Source of the DNA: Longimicrobium sp.
GTDB taxonomy: Bacteria > Gemmatimonadota > Gemmatimonadetes > Longimicrobiales > Longimicrobiaceae
Direction of reading: 5' to 3'
DNA: 33,598 nt
NCBI RefSeq assembly: GCF_036388275.1
Contig: NZ_DASVSF010000084.1
Span: 1 to 33,598 of the forward strand
Shown here: piece by piece, positions 1 to 6,970 of the stretch
Layout: the number at the start of each line of letters is the position of its first letter
Position numbering within the stretch: the first letter of the stretch is position 1
The notes under the pieces: generated by a model
What the model was told of the DNA's origin: nothing
Databases searched by the model: none
The model's input: only the letters and a program-made list of their open reading frames with translations
Program-made: the position numbers and the translations under genes

Positions 1-81
1 TTCCGCGCCTGGGCACGCAAGCTCGACGTGCACCCGCGCGCGACGCGGCCGGTGAAGTGGGAGCGCAAACCGCCGAAGTAA
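1..81 (+). CDS. C-terminal end of an unidentified protein (partial)
   Basis: An open frame runs from the first base to a TAA at 79-81 and gives 26 residues rich in Arg and Lys (ends ...VKWERKPPK). It is the tail of a gene that begins outside the window. No domain can be recognised in so short a piece. The GC-rich third codon positions and the basic tail are compatible with a real protein end. A long repeat-filled spacer follows, so it is probably the last gene of its transcription unit. Confidence 0.45.
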   Translation, partial: FRAWARKLDVHPRATRPVKWERKPPK

Positions 82-138
82 AGAACGGAGGCGGATGGGC
101 CGGCTGTGGCGCATGCCGCCGGCGCCCCCCATCCCCAG

Positions 139-169
139 CCCTTCCCCCGCAAACTGCGCGGGGGAAGGG
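139..169. repeat. GC-rich hairpin repeat, copy 1
   Basis: A perfect 12-bp stem (139-150 with 158-169) closes a 7-base loop AAACTGC. It is the cleanest copy of the family. It could act as a terminator-like or RNA-stabilising hairpin after the upstream gene, but no T-run follows. Confidence 0.8.
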
Positions 170-217
170 AGCCAATGTGGAGCGTCGCCCAGGCAGTTGG
201 GATCCTCAACAAAGGCC

Positions 218-286
218 TGTCATCCTGAAGAGGCCCAAGCGCCCGGCACTGGCCCGCACCCCGGCCGTCGCGGGCCGAAGGATCTA
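218..286. repeat. Dispersed repeat element with GTCATCCTGA and GAAGGATC ends
   Basis: The element starts TGTCATCCTGAAG and ends GCCGAAGGATCTA, with a GC-rich self-complementary middle (GGCCCGC...GCGGGCC). Elements bounded by GTCATCCTGAG and GAAGGATC recur in intergenic DNA of several bacterial phyla; this is from memory, not a search. The pair at 4349-4423 and 4538-4613 has a similar plan. Confidence 0.5.
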
Positions 287-383
287 GCCTGGGGCACGTA
301 ACAGTACGGGCGCGGCAGCGGTCACCGTAGTCGAGGCCTCGGCTGCCGTGGGGCCCTCACCCGTCCTCGCCTAGGCTCGTCCA

Positions 384-412
384 CCCTCTCCCACAAACAG
401 CGTGGGAGAGGG
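384..412. repeat. GC-rich hairpin repeat, copy 2
   Basis: A perfect 11-bp stem (384-394 with 402-412) with loop AAACAGC, the same family as 139-169. Confidence 0.8.
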
Positions 413-570
413 GGTACACTTCGAGGTGAGGTGTGGCGGCGGGCGGGGAGGCACGGAGCCCGGCCCTGCTGGGGCGACTGAAGTCGCGGCAACGACGGCC
501 CAAAGTCCGCCTTCACGGACTGCATGCGCAGTCGAGCGCGCGGGGCCGGCCGGGGCGCGATTCAGGTCTC

Positions 571-599
571 CCCCTCCCCTGCGCAGCGGGGGAAGGGGG
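571..599. repeat. GC-rich hairpin repeat, copy 3
   Basis: CCCCTCCCCTGC and GCGGGGGAAGGGG arms enclose a short GCA loop; the pairing is imperfect. It is a shorter-loop variant of the family. Confidence 0.65.
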
Positions 600-661
600 C
601 CGGGGGGAGGGGGCTCCCAGAGGCATGCACCGGCACCCCGTCGAACCCGGATCGAAGTTCT

Positions 662-694
662 CCCCTCTCCCGGCGCAGTTTGCCGGGGGAGGGG
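662..694. repeat. GC-rich hairpin repeat, copy 4
   Basis: A 13-base arm pair (662-674 with 682-694, one mismatch) with loop GCAGTTT, the reverse complement of the loop in copy 1, so this copy is inverted. It is preceded by GAAGTTCT, also found before copy 5. Confidence 0.8.
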
Positions 695-753
695 CCGGGG
701 GAGGGGCCCGCCGCGGCATGCGCCGAGCCCTGTCGACCCTCGCACGAAGTTCT

Positions 754-785
754 CCCCTCTCCGCACGCAGTTTGTGCGGGAGGGG
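754..785. repeat. GC-rich hairpin repeat, copy 5
   Basis: The arms 754-766 and 774-785 pair around loop GCAGTTT, in the same orientation and with the same GAAGTTCT lead as copy 4. Copies 4 and 5 look like a local tandem duplication. Confidence 0.8.
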
Positions 786-1011
786 CAGGGGGAGGGGCCC
801 GGGAGAGGGGGAGGAGCCCAGGGGCGGGGCGCCTGATCCCGGTAGCGGTCGCACGTTTCACCAAACGGCAGGAAACCTGCAATCGCGCCGCCGGTTGCAT
901 CGGTTTCCCCATTCGGCCCGCGCGCGGGCCCAGCCGCAGGAGGCACTCATCGCCAACGATTACGTCACCCGGGTAGACGACGCGCTGCGCGTCAACAAGA
1001 ACAAGTCGCGC

Positions 1012-1416
1012 ATGGTGAGCGCCGGCATCATCGTCCTGGGCCTGCTGGTGGTGGGTGGTACGCTGCTGTTCTCCGGCTCGCGCAAGCGCGAGGGCGCGGC
1101 GGTGGACGTGATGGTGGGCGACGATACCACGGCCGTGGTCGGCCTGCTGGGCCAGCCTCCGCACCGCTGCGAGACGAGCTCGCTCTCGCACCTCGCCGCG
1201 CACTTCGTCGCCGGCACGCCGCGGCCGACCATCGACGAGACCATCAACTCGCTGCGGCCGCGCACGGTCGCCCGCTGGGTGTATCCCAAGGGCGCCGGGT
1301 GCGTAACGGACGGCGGCGACACCGAGATCGGGCTGGACAGGAACGGGCAGGTGCTCTGGATCGTTCCCGTCGCCGACAAGCAGCCCCTGCGATACGCGGG
1401 CGAAGCCCCCATCTAA
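1012..1416 (+). CDS. Small single-pass membrane protein of unknown function
   Basis: From ATG 1012 the product has 134 residues: one hydrophobic segment at about 4-20, a short basic stretch (SRKREG), then a soluble domain of about 105 residues probably outside the cytoplasm. The piece DDTTAVVGLLGQPPHRC resembles the helix of BamE/SmpA-like small lipoproteins, and the C-terminus ends in a beta-like stretch (VLWIVP). That likeness is weak. The start is uncertain. No Shine-Dalgarno precedes 1012, whereas a full AGGAGG at 938-943 lies 5 bases before an in-frame ATC at 949, and the frame between encodes a plausible basic N-terminus (VDDALRVNKNKSRM). The gene ends 25 bases before the methyltransferase gene and may be co-transcribed with it. 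Confidence 0.6.
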   Translation: MVSAGIIVLGLLVVGGTLLFSGSRKREGAAVDVMVGDDTTAVVGLLGQPPHRCETSSLSHLAAHFVAGTPRPTIDETINSLRPRTVARWVYPKGAGCVTDGGDTEIGLDRNGQVLWIVPVADKQPLRYAGEAPI

Positions 1417-1441
1417 CAGGGGTTCACATACAGGAAGACCC

Positions 1442-3331
1442 ATGCGCGATTTTCGCCGCCTGCTGGCCGATGGACGTCCCCACCTCTTCGACGGGGCCAT
1501 GGGGACCATGCTGTACGCCAAGGGCGTCTACATCAACCGCTGCTACGACGAGCTTTCGCTCACCCAGCCAGACCTGGTGCGCGACATCCACCGCGCCTAC
1601 GTAAAGGCCGGCGCGGAAATCCTCGAGACCAACTCCTACGGCGCCAACCGCCCCAAGCTGGCGCGCCACGGGCTCGACGACCGGGTCCGCGAGATGAACG
1701 TGGCCGCGGCGCAGATCGCCCGCTCGGCCGCGGGCGACCGCGTATACGTGGCCGGCGCCATCGGGCCGCTGGGGCTGCGGATCGAGCCGTACGGCCCCAC
1801 GGCGCGCGAGGAGGCCCGCGGCTTCTTCCGCGAGCAGGCCGAGGCGCTGGTGGAGGGCGGCGTGGACCTGTTCATCCTGGAGACCTTCGCCGACCTCGAA
1901 GAGATCCACCAGGCCATCCTGGGGGTCCGCGAAGCGTCGGAGCTGCCCATCGTGGCGCAGATGGTGATCCGCGAGGACGGCACGACGGCGTTCGGCAGCG
2001 ACGTGGCGCTGCTGGCCGAGCGACTGGGCGAGTGGGGCGCCGAGGTGGTGGGCCTCAACTGCTCCGTGGGCCCCAGCGCCATGCTCAGCGCGGCCGACCG
2101 GCTGATGGCCGCCACCTCGCGCCCCGTGGTGATGCAGCCCAACGCCGGTCTGCCGCGCCAGGTGGACGGGCGCACGATGTACATGGCCTCGCCCGAGTAC
2201 ATGGCCAGCTACGCCGCGCGGATGATCCGCAAGGGCGTGCGGCTGATCGGCGGGTGCTGCGGCACCACGCCGGAGCACGTGGCGGCCATGGCCGGCGCGG
2301 TGCGGATGCTGTCTCCCGCCGCGGAGCCGCGCGTCGTCGTTTCCGAGCCCGACTCGGAGGGCGCCGCGCCGCGCGATCCCGTGCCGCTCCCCGAGCGCTC
2401 CGCGTGGGGGCGCAAGCTGGCCGCGGGCGAGTTCCTGACCACCGTGGAGATCGTTCCGCCCCGCGGGTCCAACCCCGAGGTCATGCTGGACGGCGTGCGC
2501 CTGCTGAAGCAGGCGGGCGTCGACGGCGTGAACGTGCCCGACGGCCCGCGCGCGCAGTCGCGCATGGGTGCGCTGGCGACGGCCATCCTCATCCAGCAGC
2601 AGGTGGGAATCGAGGCGGTGGTGCACTACTGCTGCCGCGACCGCAACCTGCTGGGCATGCTGAGCGACCTGCTGGGCGCGCAGGCGCTGGGGCTGCGCAA
2701 CCTGCTGCTGATCACCGGCGACCCGCCCAAGATGGGGCCGTATCCGGACGCCACGGCCGTGTTCGACATCGACGCCATCGGGCTGACCAACCTGGTGTCG
2801 CGCCTGAACCGCGGGCTGGACCCCGGCGGCAACGCCCTGGGCGAGCCCACCAGCTTCGTCGTGGGCGTGGGCGTGAACCCCGGCGCGGAAGACTTCGAGC
2901 ACGAGATGCGGCGCTTCTACTGGAAGGTGGAGGCCGGGGCCGAGTACGCGATCACCCAGCCCGTGTTCGACCTGCGGCAGCTGGAGGCGTTCGTGGAGCG
3001 CATCGAAAAGGACGGGCTGAAGATCCCGGTGATCGCGGGGGTCTGGCCCCTGGTGTCCGCACGCAACGCCGAGTTCCTGGCCAACGAGGTGCCCGGCGTG
3101 GTCGTCTCCGACGAGGTGATGGCGCGCATGCGCCGGGCGAGCGCCGAGAGCAAGGAGCGCGGTGTGGAAGAGGGAACGCTGATCGCCCAGGAGATGCTGG
3201 CCGCGGCGCTGCCCATGATCCAGGGTGTGCAGGTGAGCGCGCCGTTCGGCAAGGTGCCGCTGGCGCTCCGCGTCTTCGACGCGATTCCCGGGTGGGCGGC
3301 CCACGAGGAAGCGGTGGCGGGCGCCGCGTGA
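1442..3331 (+). CDS. Bifunctional homocysteine S-methyltransferase / methylenetetrahydrofolate reductase
   Basis: This 629-residue cytoplasmic enzyme has two one-carbon domains. Residues 1 to about 290 are a zinc homocysteine S-methyltransferase domain of the MetH-N/BHMT type (FDGAMGTMLY near the start); the three zinc-binding cysteines are visible as C207 (LNCSVGP) and C272-C273 (GGCCGTT). Residues about 310-615 are a MetF-like flavin 5,10-methylenetetrahydrofolate reductase (TVEIVPPRG, LLITGDPPKMG, EYAITQPVFD). The architecture and length match Bacillus YitJ-type proteins. It lacks the cobalamin and activation domains of full MetH, so it either uses a methyl donor other than B12-bound methyl or works with separate partners. 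The stop overlaps the ATG of the esterase gene by one base. No SAM riboswitch fits in the 25-base gap upstream. Confidence 0.93.
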   Translation: MRDFRRLLADGRPHLFDGAMGTMLYAKGVYINRCYDELSLTQPDLVRDIHRAYVKAGAEILETNSYGANRPKLARHGLDDRVREMNVAAAQIARSAAGDRVYVAGAIGPLGLRIEPYGPTAREEARGFFREQAEALVEGGVDLFILETFADLEEIHQAILGVREASELPIVAQMVIREDGTTAFGSDVALLAERLGEWGAEVVGLNCSVGPSAMLSAADRLMAATSRPVVMQPNAGLPRQVDGRTMYMASPEYMASYAARMIRKGVRLIGGCCGTTPEHVAAMAGAVRMLSPAAEPRVVVSEPDSEGAAPRDPVPLPERSAWGRKLAAGEFLTTVEIVPPRGSNPEVMLDGVRLLKQAGVDGVNVPDGPRAQSRMGALATAILIQQQVGIEAVVHYCCRDRNLLGMLSDLLGAQALGLRNLLLITGDPPKMGPYPDATAVFDIDAIGLTNLVSRLNRGLDPGGNALGEPTSFVVGVGVNPGAEDFEHEMRRFYWKVEAGAEYAITQPVFDLRQLEAFVERIEKDGLKIPVIAGVWPLVSARNAEFLANEVPGVVVSDEVMARMRRASAESKERGVEEGTLIAQEMLAAALPMIQGVQVSAPFGKVPLALRVFDAIPGWAAHEEAVAGAA

Positions 3332-4248
3332 TGAAGAGCGGCGGATCGCCAGTGGGATCGGATCGCGCGGAGGGGCCGGGGACCGGCTTCCTCCGCGTTC
3401 CGTTTTTCGCACTCGTGCTCCTTCTGGCGGCGGGATGCTCGCCGCGGCGGGTGGGCGAAGCGCTTCTGCTGGGGAGCCACTTCGTCCGCACGCAGGACGT
3501 GGCGTATGGCACCGGGCCGCGCCAGCAGCTGGACGTGTATCGACCGCGGACGGCCGCGGGGCCGCTGCCCGTGGTGGTCTTTCTCTACGGCGGCCGCTGG
3601 CAGGCAGGGACGAAGGACGAGTACCGGCTTCTGGGCGATGCCTTCACCCGGCGCGGCATCGCCGTCGTAGTGCCCGAGTACCGGCTGTATCCGGAGGTGC
3701 GCTTTCCCGGTTGGGTGCTCGACGCGGCGCAGGCGGTCCGCTGGGCGCGCGACAACGCCGCGCGTTTCGGTGGCGATCCGGGGAACATCGTCGTCGTGGG
3801 CCACTCGGCGGGTGGTCACACGGCGGCACTGCTGGCGCTGGACGAGCGGTACCTGCGCGACGCGGGGGTGCCGGCGGGGAGCGTCCGCGGCTTCGTGTCG
3901 CTCGCCGGCCCGGTGGATACCACGTGGACGGCGCCAGACGTCCAGGCGTTGATGGGGCCGGCCGAGGGGTGGCCGGCCACCTATGCCGGCACGCACGTGG
4001 ATGGGCGAGAGCCCCCACTCCTGCTCCTCCACGGCGTCCAGGACGAGACGGTATCGCCCGCCAACTCCAGCGGATTGGCGGTGCGCATCCGGGAGCGGGG
4101 CGGGTGCGCCCGCTCCGTCGTGTACCGCGGGCTCGGGCACGTGGAGATCGTCGTGGCGCTCGCCGTGCCCCGGCTCCGCAGCGCCCCCGTGCTGGACGAC
4201 GTCGTCGAGTTCGTCCGCGACCCGCGCGCGAGCGCCTGTCCGGCGTAG
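3331..4248 (+). CDS. Lipoprotein alpha/beta-hydrolase (carboxylesterase-like)
   Basis: The 305-residue product starts at an ATG that overlaps the TGA of the preceding gene (GTGATGA), so translation is probably coupled. A hydrophobic stretch ending in a lipobox (LLLAAGC, Cys at about residue 36) predicts export and lipid anchoring. The body is an alpha/beta-hydrolase of the BD-FAE/esterase-lipase type: oxyanion-hole region VVVFLYGGRW, nucleophile elbow GHSAGG with Ser159, an acid in GVQDETVSP and a final histidine in GLGHVE. The substrate is unknown; small acyl esters such as acetylated sugars or acylated metabolites are usual for the family. The N-terminus before the hydrophobic core is long (about 20 residues), so an internal start is possible. 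The link to methionine synthesis is positional only. Confidence 0.85.
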   Translation: MKSGGSPVGSDRAEGPGTGFLRVPFFALVLLLAAGCSPRRVGEALLLGSHFVRTQDVAYGTGPRQQLDVYRPRTAAGPLPVVVFLYGGRWQAGTKDEYRLLGDAFTRRGIAVVVPEYRLYPEVRFPGWVLDAAQAVRWARDNAARFGGDPGNIVVVGHSAGGHTAALLALDERYLRDAGVPAGSVRGFVSLAGPVDTTWTAPDVQALMGPAEGWPATYAGTHVDGREPPLLLLHGVQDETVSPANSSGLAVRIRERGGCARSVVYRGLGHVEIVVALAVPRLRSAPVLDDVVEFVRDPRASACPA

Positions 4249-4263
4249 GTGCCCCTCCCCCGG

Positions 4264-4296
4264 CCCCTCCCCGCACAAACTGCGTGCGGAGAGGGG
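4264..4296. repeat. GC-rich hairpin repeat, copy 6
   Basis: A 13-base arm pair (4264-4276 with 4284-4296, one mismatch) around loop AAACTGC. It begins 15 bases after the esterase stop codon, a terminator-like position, though no T-run follows. Confidence 0.8.
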
Positions 4297-4348
4297 GGAA
4301 CTTCGGGCGGCGTCGTGGATGCGTGCGCGAACCCGAATCCCGCCGTAT

Positions 4349-4423
4349 GTCATCTCGATGGAGCGGCCACGACGAGCCTGCATCCAAACCGTTGACGGCA
4401 GCGACTGAGGGATCCGCCACACA
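4349..4423 (+). repeat. Dispersed repeat element, arm A of a long inverted pair
   Basis: The arm begins GTCATCTCGATGGAGCGGCC and ends ACTGAGGGATCCGCCACACA. Its reverse complement matches 4538-4613 at both ends (about 25 bases each, nearly identical), with a more variable centre. The two arms are 114 bases apart, so RNA across the site could form a large stem. Confidence 0.8.
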
Positions 4424-4537
4424 GTCCTTCAAACGCCCGCGAGACGGCTCGCACCAGGCTATGGCTTATCATTCGACAGCCGCAAACGAAACCGCAGAAG
4501 CCACGGTGTTTCCTCGTCGGCGTAGCATCACGCCTGG

Positions 4538-4613
4538 TGTGTGGCAGATCCCTCAGTCGCTGCGGTGTTTGGCTCACGCGGCAGGTACGGCGTGGCCGCT
4601 CCATCGGGATGAC
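4538..4613 (-). repeat. Dispersed repeat element, arm B of a long inverted pair
   Basis: An inverted copy of 4349-4423: TGTGTGGCAGATCCCTCAGT at the left and GGCCGCTCCATCGGGATGAC at the right. The differing centre suggests two diverged copies of a mobile intergenic element rather than one recent duplication. The spacer 4249-4802 holds no credible gene. Confidence 0.8.
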
Positions 4614-4653
4614 ATCAGCGCCGGATAGCTGGCTGACTCGCATGCCTTGGGAG

Positions 4654-4697
4654 CCCCTCCCCCCGGCCCCCGTCTCCCGCTGCGCAGGGGAGGGGGA
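4654..4697. repeat. GC-rich hairpin repeat, copy 7
   Basis: An imperfect member of the hairpin family (CCCCTCC...GTCTCCCGCTGCGCAGGGGAGGGGG). It lies beyond the end of the minus-strand GntR gene. Confidence 0.6.
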
Positions 4698-4802
4698 GAA
4701 TTCGACCGCGCGCCGGCAGGTGCGCGTGCAGGTGAAGCCCCGAACAGGACGCGACAGCGGCCTGGGTCGGGGCTTCCGCTTTCCCCAGCGGCACGCGCGG
4801 TG

Positions 4803-5801
4803 TCAGGCTACGGCTGCCCCCTCGCCCGCGCGTTCCATGTTCAGGCGGATCAGCGCGGCGCTGAGCTCCCGCGCCGACTCGAACGACAACGTGGGCGAGT
4901 GGGGGGTCAGCAGGCGCAGGTGGACGTCGTCCATCAGCCGGCGCCGCGCCGCCCGGGTAAGCAGCACCGGCTCATCGGGATCGAGTTGCGCCACGGCCCA
5001 CGGGTCGTCGGCGCGAACCACCCGAATGGCGTCGCGCTGATCGCCCCCGTACACGTACCGCACCCGCTCGCCGAAGCGCGGGTCCGTGCACACCACCGTC
5101 AGGCTTCCCCGCCGCAGCTGCCGGCGGATGGCCGTGGCGAGCTCGTGCCCCACCTTCAGCACGACCATCGGCGTCTGCGTGCTCTCGGTCAGCCCGTGGA
5201 CCATCGCGCTGTGGAACGAGGTGGTGAGCACCAGGTGCGCCCCGGCGAGCTCCTGGCGCAGGCGCTCGCGCTCCTGGTCGGAAACCACGCTTCCATCCCC
5301 GCCGGCAGAGGGCGCCACGTACAGGGGGATGCACCGCAGGCCGAACGCCGGCTCGAGCTCGGCGCAGAAGGCCACCAGGTGGTCTTCGGTGGATTCCACG
5401 AAAACGCACCTCATCCACGACGCATCCATGCAGCGGTGGATCAGCTCCGGCAGGCCCGGCACCATGATCTGCCGCTTCCAGGCCCCGGCCATCACGCCGG
5501 CCAGCCATTGCGCCGACTCGCTCAGCAGCAGCCCGCCGATGCGCTCCTGCTCGGCCACGTACACGCCCGAGCGCCCCCGCACCTCTACCAGCCCCTCTTC
5601 CTCGAGCTTCCGGTACGCGGTAGACGCGGTGCGGTAGTCCGTCCCCAGCTCCTCGGCCACCTCGCGGAGGCTGGGAAGCCGCTCGCCGCTGCGCAGCCTG
5701 CCCCGGTGAAGGCCGCTGACGATGCGATCGCGCAGCACCGCGGCCACGTCACCCTCGCCGAGCGCCTCCTGGACGATCGGCGCGGAGCCGCCGTTCAGCA
5801 T
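4803..5801 (-). CDS. GntR-family transcriptional regulator with a periplasmic-binding-like C-terminal domain
   Basis: Starting at ATG 5801 the protein has 332 residues. Residues about 17-83 are a GntR winged helix (LRDRIVSG, SGERLPSLREVAEELG, YRKLEEEGLVEVRGRSGVYV). The remaining 240 residues alternate beta strands and helices (CVFVESTEDHL, LVLTTSFHSAMV, PMVVLKVG, LTVVCTDPRFGERVRYVYGG). This does not look like the FCD, UTRA or aminotransferase domain of common GntR proteins; a periplasmic-binding-like effector domain is my best reading. ATG 5801 is preferred over ATG 5876 because it overlaps the end of the anti-sigma gene by only 7 bases and the residues upstream are not domain-like. It is the third gene of the sigma/anti-sigma unit. 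Target genes are unknown; the envelope operon that diverges from this unit is an obvious candidate. Confidence 0.85.
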   Translation of the reverse strand: MLNGGSAPIVQEALGEGDVAAVLRDRIVSGLHRGRLRSGERLPSLREVAEELGTDYRTASTAYRKLEEEGLVEVRGRSGVYVAEQERIGGLLLSESAQWLAGVMAGAWKRQIMVPGLPELIHRCMDASWMRCVFVESTEDHLVAFCAELEPAFGLRCIPLYVAPSAGGDGSVVSDQERERLRQELAGAHLVLTTSFHSAMVHGLTESTQTPMVVLKVGHELATAIRRQLRRGSLTVVCTDPRFGERVRYVYGGDQRDAIRVVRADDPWAVAQLDPDEPVLLTRAARRRLMDDVHLRLLTPHSPTLSFESARELSAALIRLNMERAGEGAAVA

Positions 5802-6064
5802 TCGCCGAACTCCGCCCGCCATCCCTCGGCCGACAACGCGTCCATCACCCGGCTCCGCAGCTGGGGCGGAGCACATTCGTCACGCGCGGCGCTCTCCAGC
5901 GCTTCCAGGAACCGCGCCTCGAACCGGTAGTGGCCATAGCATTCGGCACAGCCGGCCAGGTGCGCGCGCACGTCGTGCGCCCGTTCCGACGACAGCTCCT
6001 CGTCAAGGTACTCCCACAGGATCCGCATCGCCGCATGGCAATCCATCAGCTCCTTATCGCTCAT
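5795..6064 (-). CDS. Zinc-binding anti-sigma factor, RsrA-like
   Basis: The product has 89 residues and no membrane segment, so it should be cytosolic. It carries the ZAS signature HxxxCxxC (H35, C39, C42) and an earlier Cys at position 9. The 9-35-39-42 spacing equals that of the Streptomyces redox-sensing anti-sigma factor RsrA (11-37-41-44, from memory), where these residues bind zinc and a disulfide releases the sigma factor. A further Cys lies at 64. The ATG at 6064 overlaps the end of the ECF sigma gene by 11 bases, the usual sigma/anti-sigma arrangement, and the 3' end overlaps the GntR gene. Inferred role: hold the ECF sigma factor inactive until thiol oxidation. HTH or metabolic functions are not suggested by anything in the sequence. 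Confidence 0.88.
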   Translation of the reverse strand: MSDKELMDCHAAMRILWEYLDEELSSERAHDVRAHLAGCAECYGHYRFEARFLEALESAARDECAPPQLRSRVMDALSAEGWRAEFGEC

Positions 6065-6674
6065 CGTCAGTTGCGCCGGCCGGAATGTCGCGCCTGGCGA
6101 AGCCAAGGTCGTGGGCGTGGGCGAACAGCAGTTCCTGCAGCATGCGGCGCCCCCGGAAGAGGCGCGACCGCACGGTGCCCACGGGAACGGAAAGGATCTC
6201 GCCCGCCTCCTGGTAGCTGAACCCGCTCCCATCCACCAGCACGACCGCCGCCCGGAAGGGTTCGCCCAGCGTTCCGAATGCCCTTCGCAGCGCCGGGCCC
6301 AGGTCCAGGCGGGTGAGGAGGTCGTCGGTCCCGTCGCGCACCGCGTGCGCGTGCAGCAGAACGGCCGGGAGCGCGTCGGCGTCGCCCACCTCGTGCGCTT
6401 CGCGCGTATCCACCCGCTCGCGGCTGCGCAGGTACGCCCTGCGGCAGACGGTGAACAGCCACCGGCGGCAGTCGCTCCCCGCCTCGAACGTTTCCCACGA
6501 CCGGTACGCCCGGAGAAAGGTTTCCTGCACCAGGTCCTGGGCATCCTGCTCGTGGCGCGTCAGCGATCGCGCGAAGCGATAGACATCGTCCATGCAGGGG
6601 AGGGCCTCGTCGTCGAAGCAGGCGCCCTGCGTACCACCTGCATCGCTCTTTGACGCAGAAATCGTGTCACACAT
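6054..6674 (-). CDS. ECF-type RNA polymerase sigma factor
   Basis: This 206-residue sigma-70 family protein has only region 2 (about 23-82: VYRFARSLTRHEQDAQDLVQ, then FLRAYRSWETF and RRWLFTVCRRAY) and region 4 (about 125-183: GFSYQEAGEILSVPVGTVRS, RLFRGRRMLQELL), the ECF plan. The pairing with an RsrA-like zinc anti-sigma factor places it near the SigR/oxidative-stress ECF groups. The ATG at 6674 gives a 28-residue N-terminal extension; an internal ATG (MDDVYRF) would remove it and cannot be excluded. It heads a three-gene minus-strand unit with the anti-sigma and GntR genes. A short inverted repeat (CCGGT/ACCGG, 6690-6703) lies 16 bases upstream. Confidence 0.92.
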   Translation of the reverse strand: MCDTISASKSDAGGTQGACFDDEALPCMDDVYRFARSLTRHEQDAQDLVQETFLRAYRSWETFEAGSDCRRWLFTVCRRAYLRSRERVDTREAHEVGDADALPAVLLHAHAVRDGTDDLLTRLDLGPALRRAFGTLGEPFRAAVVLVDGSGFSYQEAGEILSVPVGTVRSRLFRGRRMLQELLFAHAHDLGFARRDIPAGATDDER

Positions 6675-6689
6675 GTATCATGCTGTCCG

Positions 6690-6703
6690 GTAGAGACCGG
6701 GGG
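6690..6703. promoter_or_regulatory. Short inverted repeat before the sigma gene
   Basis: CCGGT-AGAG-ACCGG, 16 bases upstream of the sigma-factor ATG. It could be an operator (for example for the GntR protein) or a leader hairpin. Only the symmetry is seen. Confidence 0.3.
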
Positions 6704-6812
6704 TGATCCGCGGGCCGGACTGGCCCGGAGACGGAACGGCTTCACCCCGATGCACGACCGGGGCCGCGATCAATCCCGATCCACATCGTTCACCACCGCT
6801 CTCGGCCACCTG

Positions 6813-6842
6813 GGAACCTATTGCCGCGTGGACGTATACGTC
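6813..6842 (+). promoter_or_regulatory. Candidate ECF-type promoter with a 12-bp palindrome
   Basis: GGAACC at 6813-6818 is followed after 14 bases by CGTATA at 6833-6838. This resembles ECF promoters (GGAAC or TGAAAC at -35, CGTA or GTC at -10). The -10 part lies inside a perfect palindrome GACGTATACGTC (6831-6842). It points toward the beta-propeller gene at 6971 and lies in the divergent region of the sigma unit. No transcription data support it. Confidence 0.4.
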
Positions 6843-6855
6843 TCTGTACGGAGCT

Positions 6856-6886
6856 GAACTGATCCGTTTTACGCGTCAGATACGCG
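6856..6886 (+). promoter_or_regulatory. Second candidate ECF-type promoter
   Basis: GAACT (6856-6860), 15 bases, then TCAGA (6876-6880) is similar to GAACTT-N16-TCTGA. It overlaps an inverted repeat CGCGT-CAGAT-ACGCG at about 6872-6886. It is an alternative or second start for the 6971 operon. Confidence 0.3.
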
Positions 6887-6970
6887 GGTGGTTAGCGGGT
6901 GTCATCGGCCGAACCGTACGGCGGGGACGGAATTCTTCCCTCTCCGAGTCCTTCGAGCAGGAGAGGCAGC

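Larger units (their letters stand above)
82..945. repeat. Repeat-filled intergenic spacer
   Basis: I see no convincing gene in these roughly 860 bases. The open frames here exist on both strands at once and translate to low-complexity Pro/Gly/Arg/Ser text (SPLP...AGEG, GGGAGGGA), the usual shadow of GC-rich hairpins. The spacer holds five hairpins of one family (139-169, 384-412, 571-599, 662-694, 754-785) and one longer dispersed element (218-286). Confidence 0.75.

Noticed and set aside
139..785. CRISPR array
   Set aside because: The repeats are self-complementary, unevenly spaced, in both orientations and different in length, and no cas gene is present.
371..946. Long open frames on both strands in the first spacer
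   Set aside because: They translate the GC-rich hairpins into Pro/Gly/Arg text, overlap one another on opposite strands and have no ribosome sites or domains.
1417..1441. SAM or cobalamin riboswitch before the methionine gene
   Set aside because: Only 25 bases separate it from the upstream gene, too short for such a riboswitch, and no matching core is seen farther upstream.
1424..3412. 662-residue minus-strand open frame opposite the methyltransferase gene
   Set aside because: It is a shadow of a clearly conserved plus-strand enzyme. Its translation is His/Arg/Gln-rich with no motif.
4249..4802. Small genes in the spacer after the esterase
   Set aside because: The open frames only follow the hairpins and the inverted element pair. 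Neither strand gives a convincing start site or protein-like composition.
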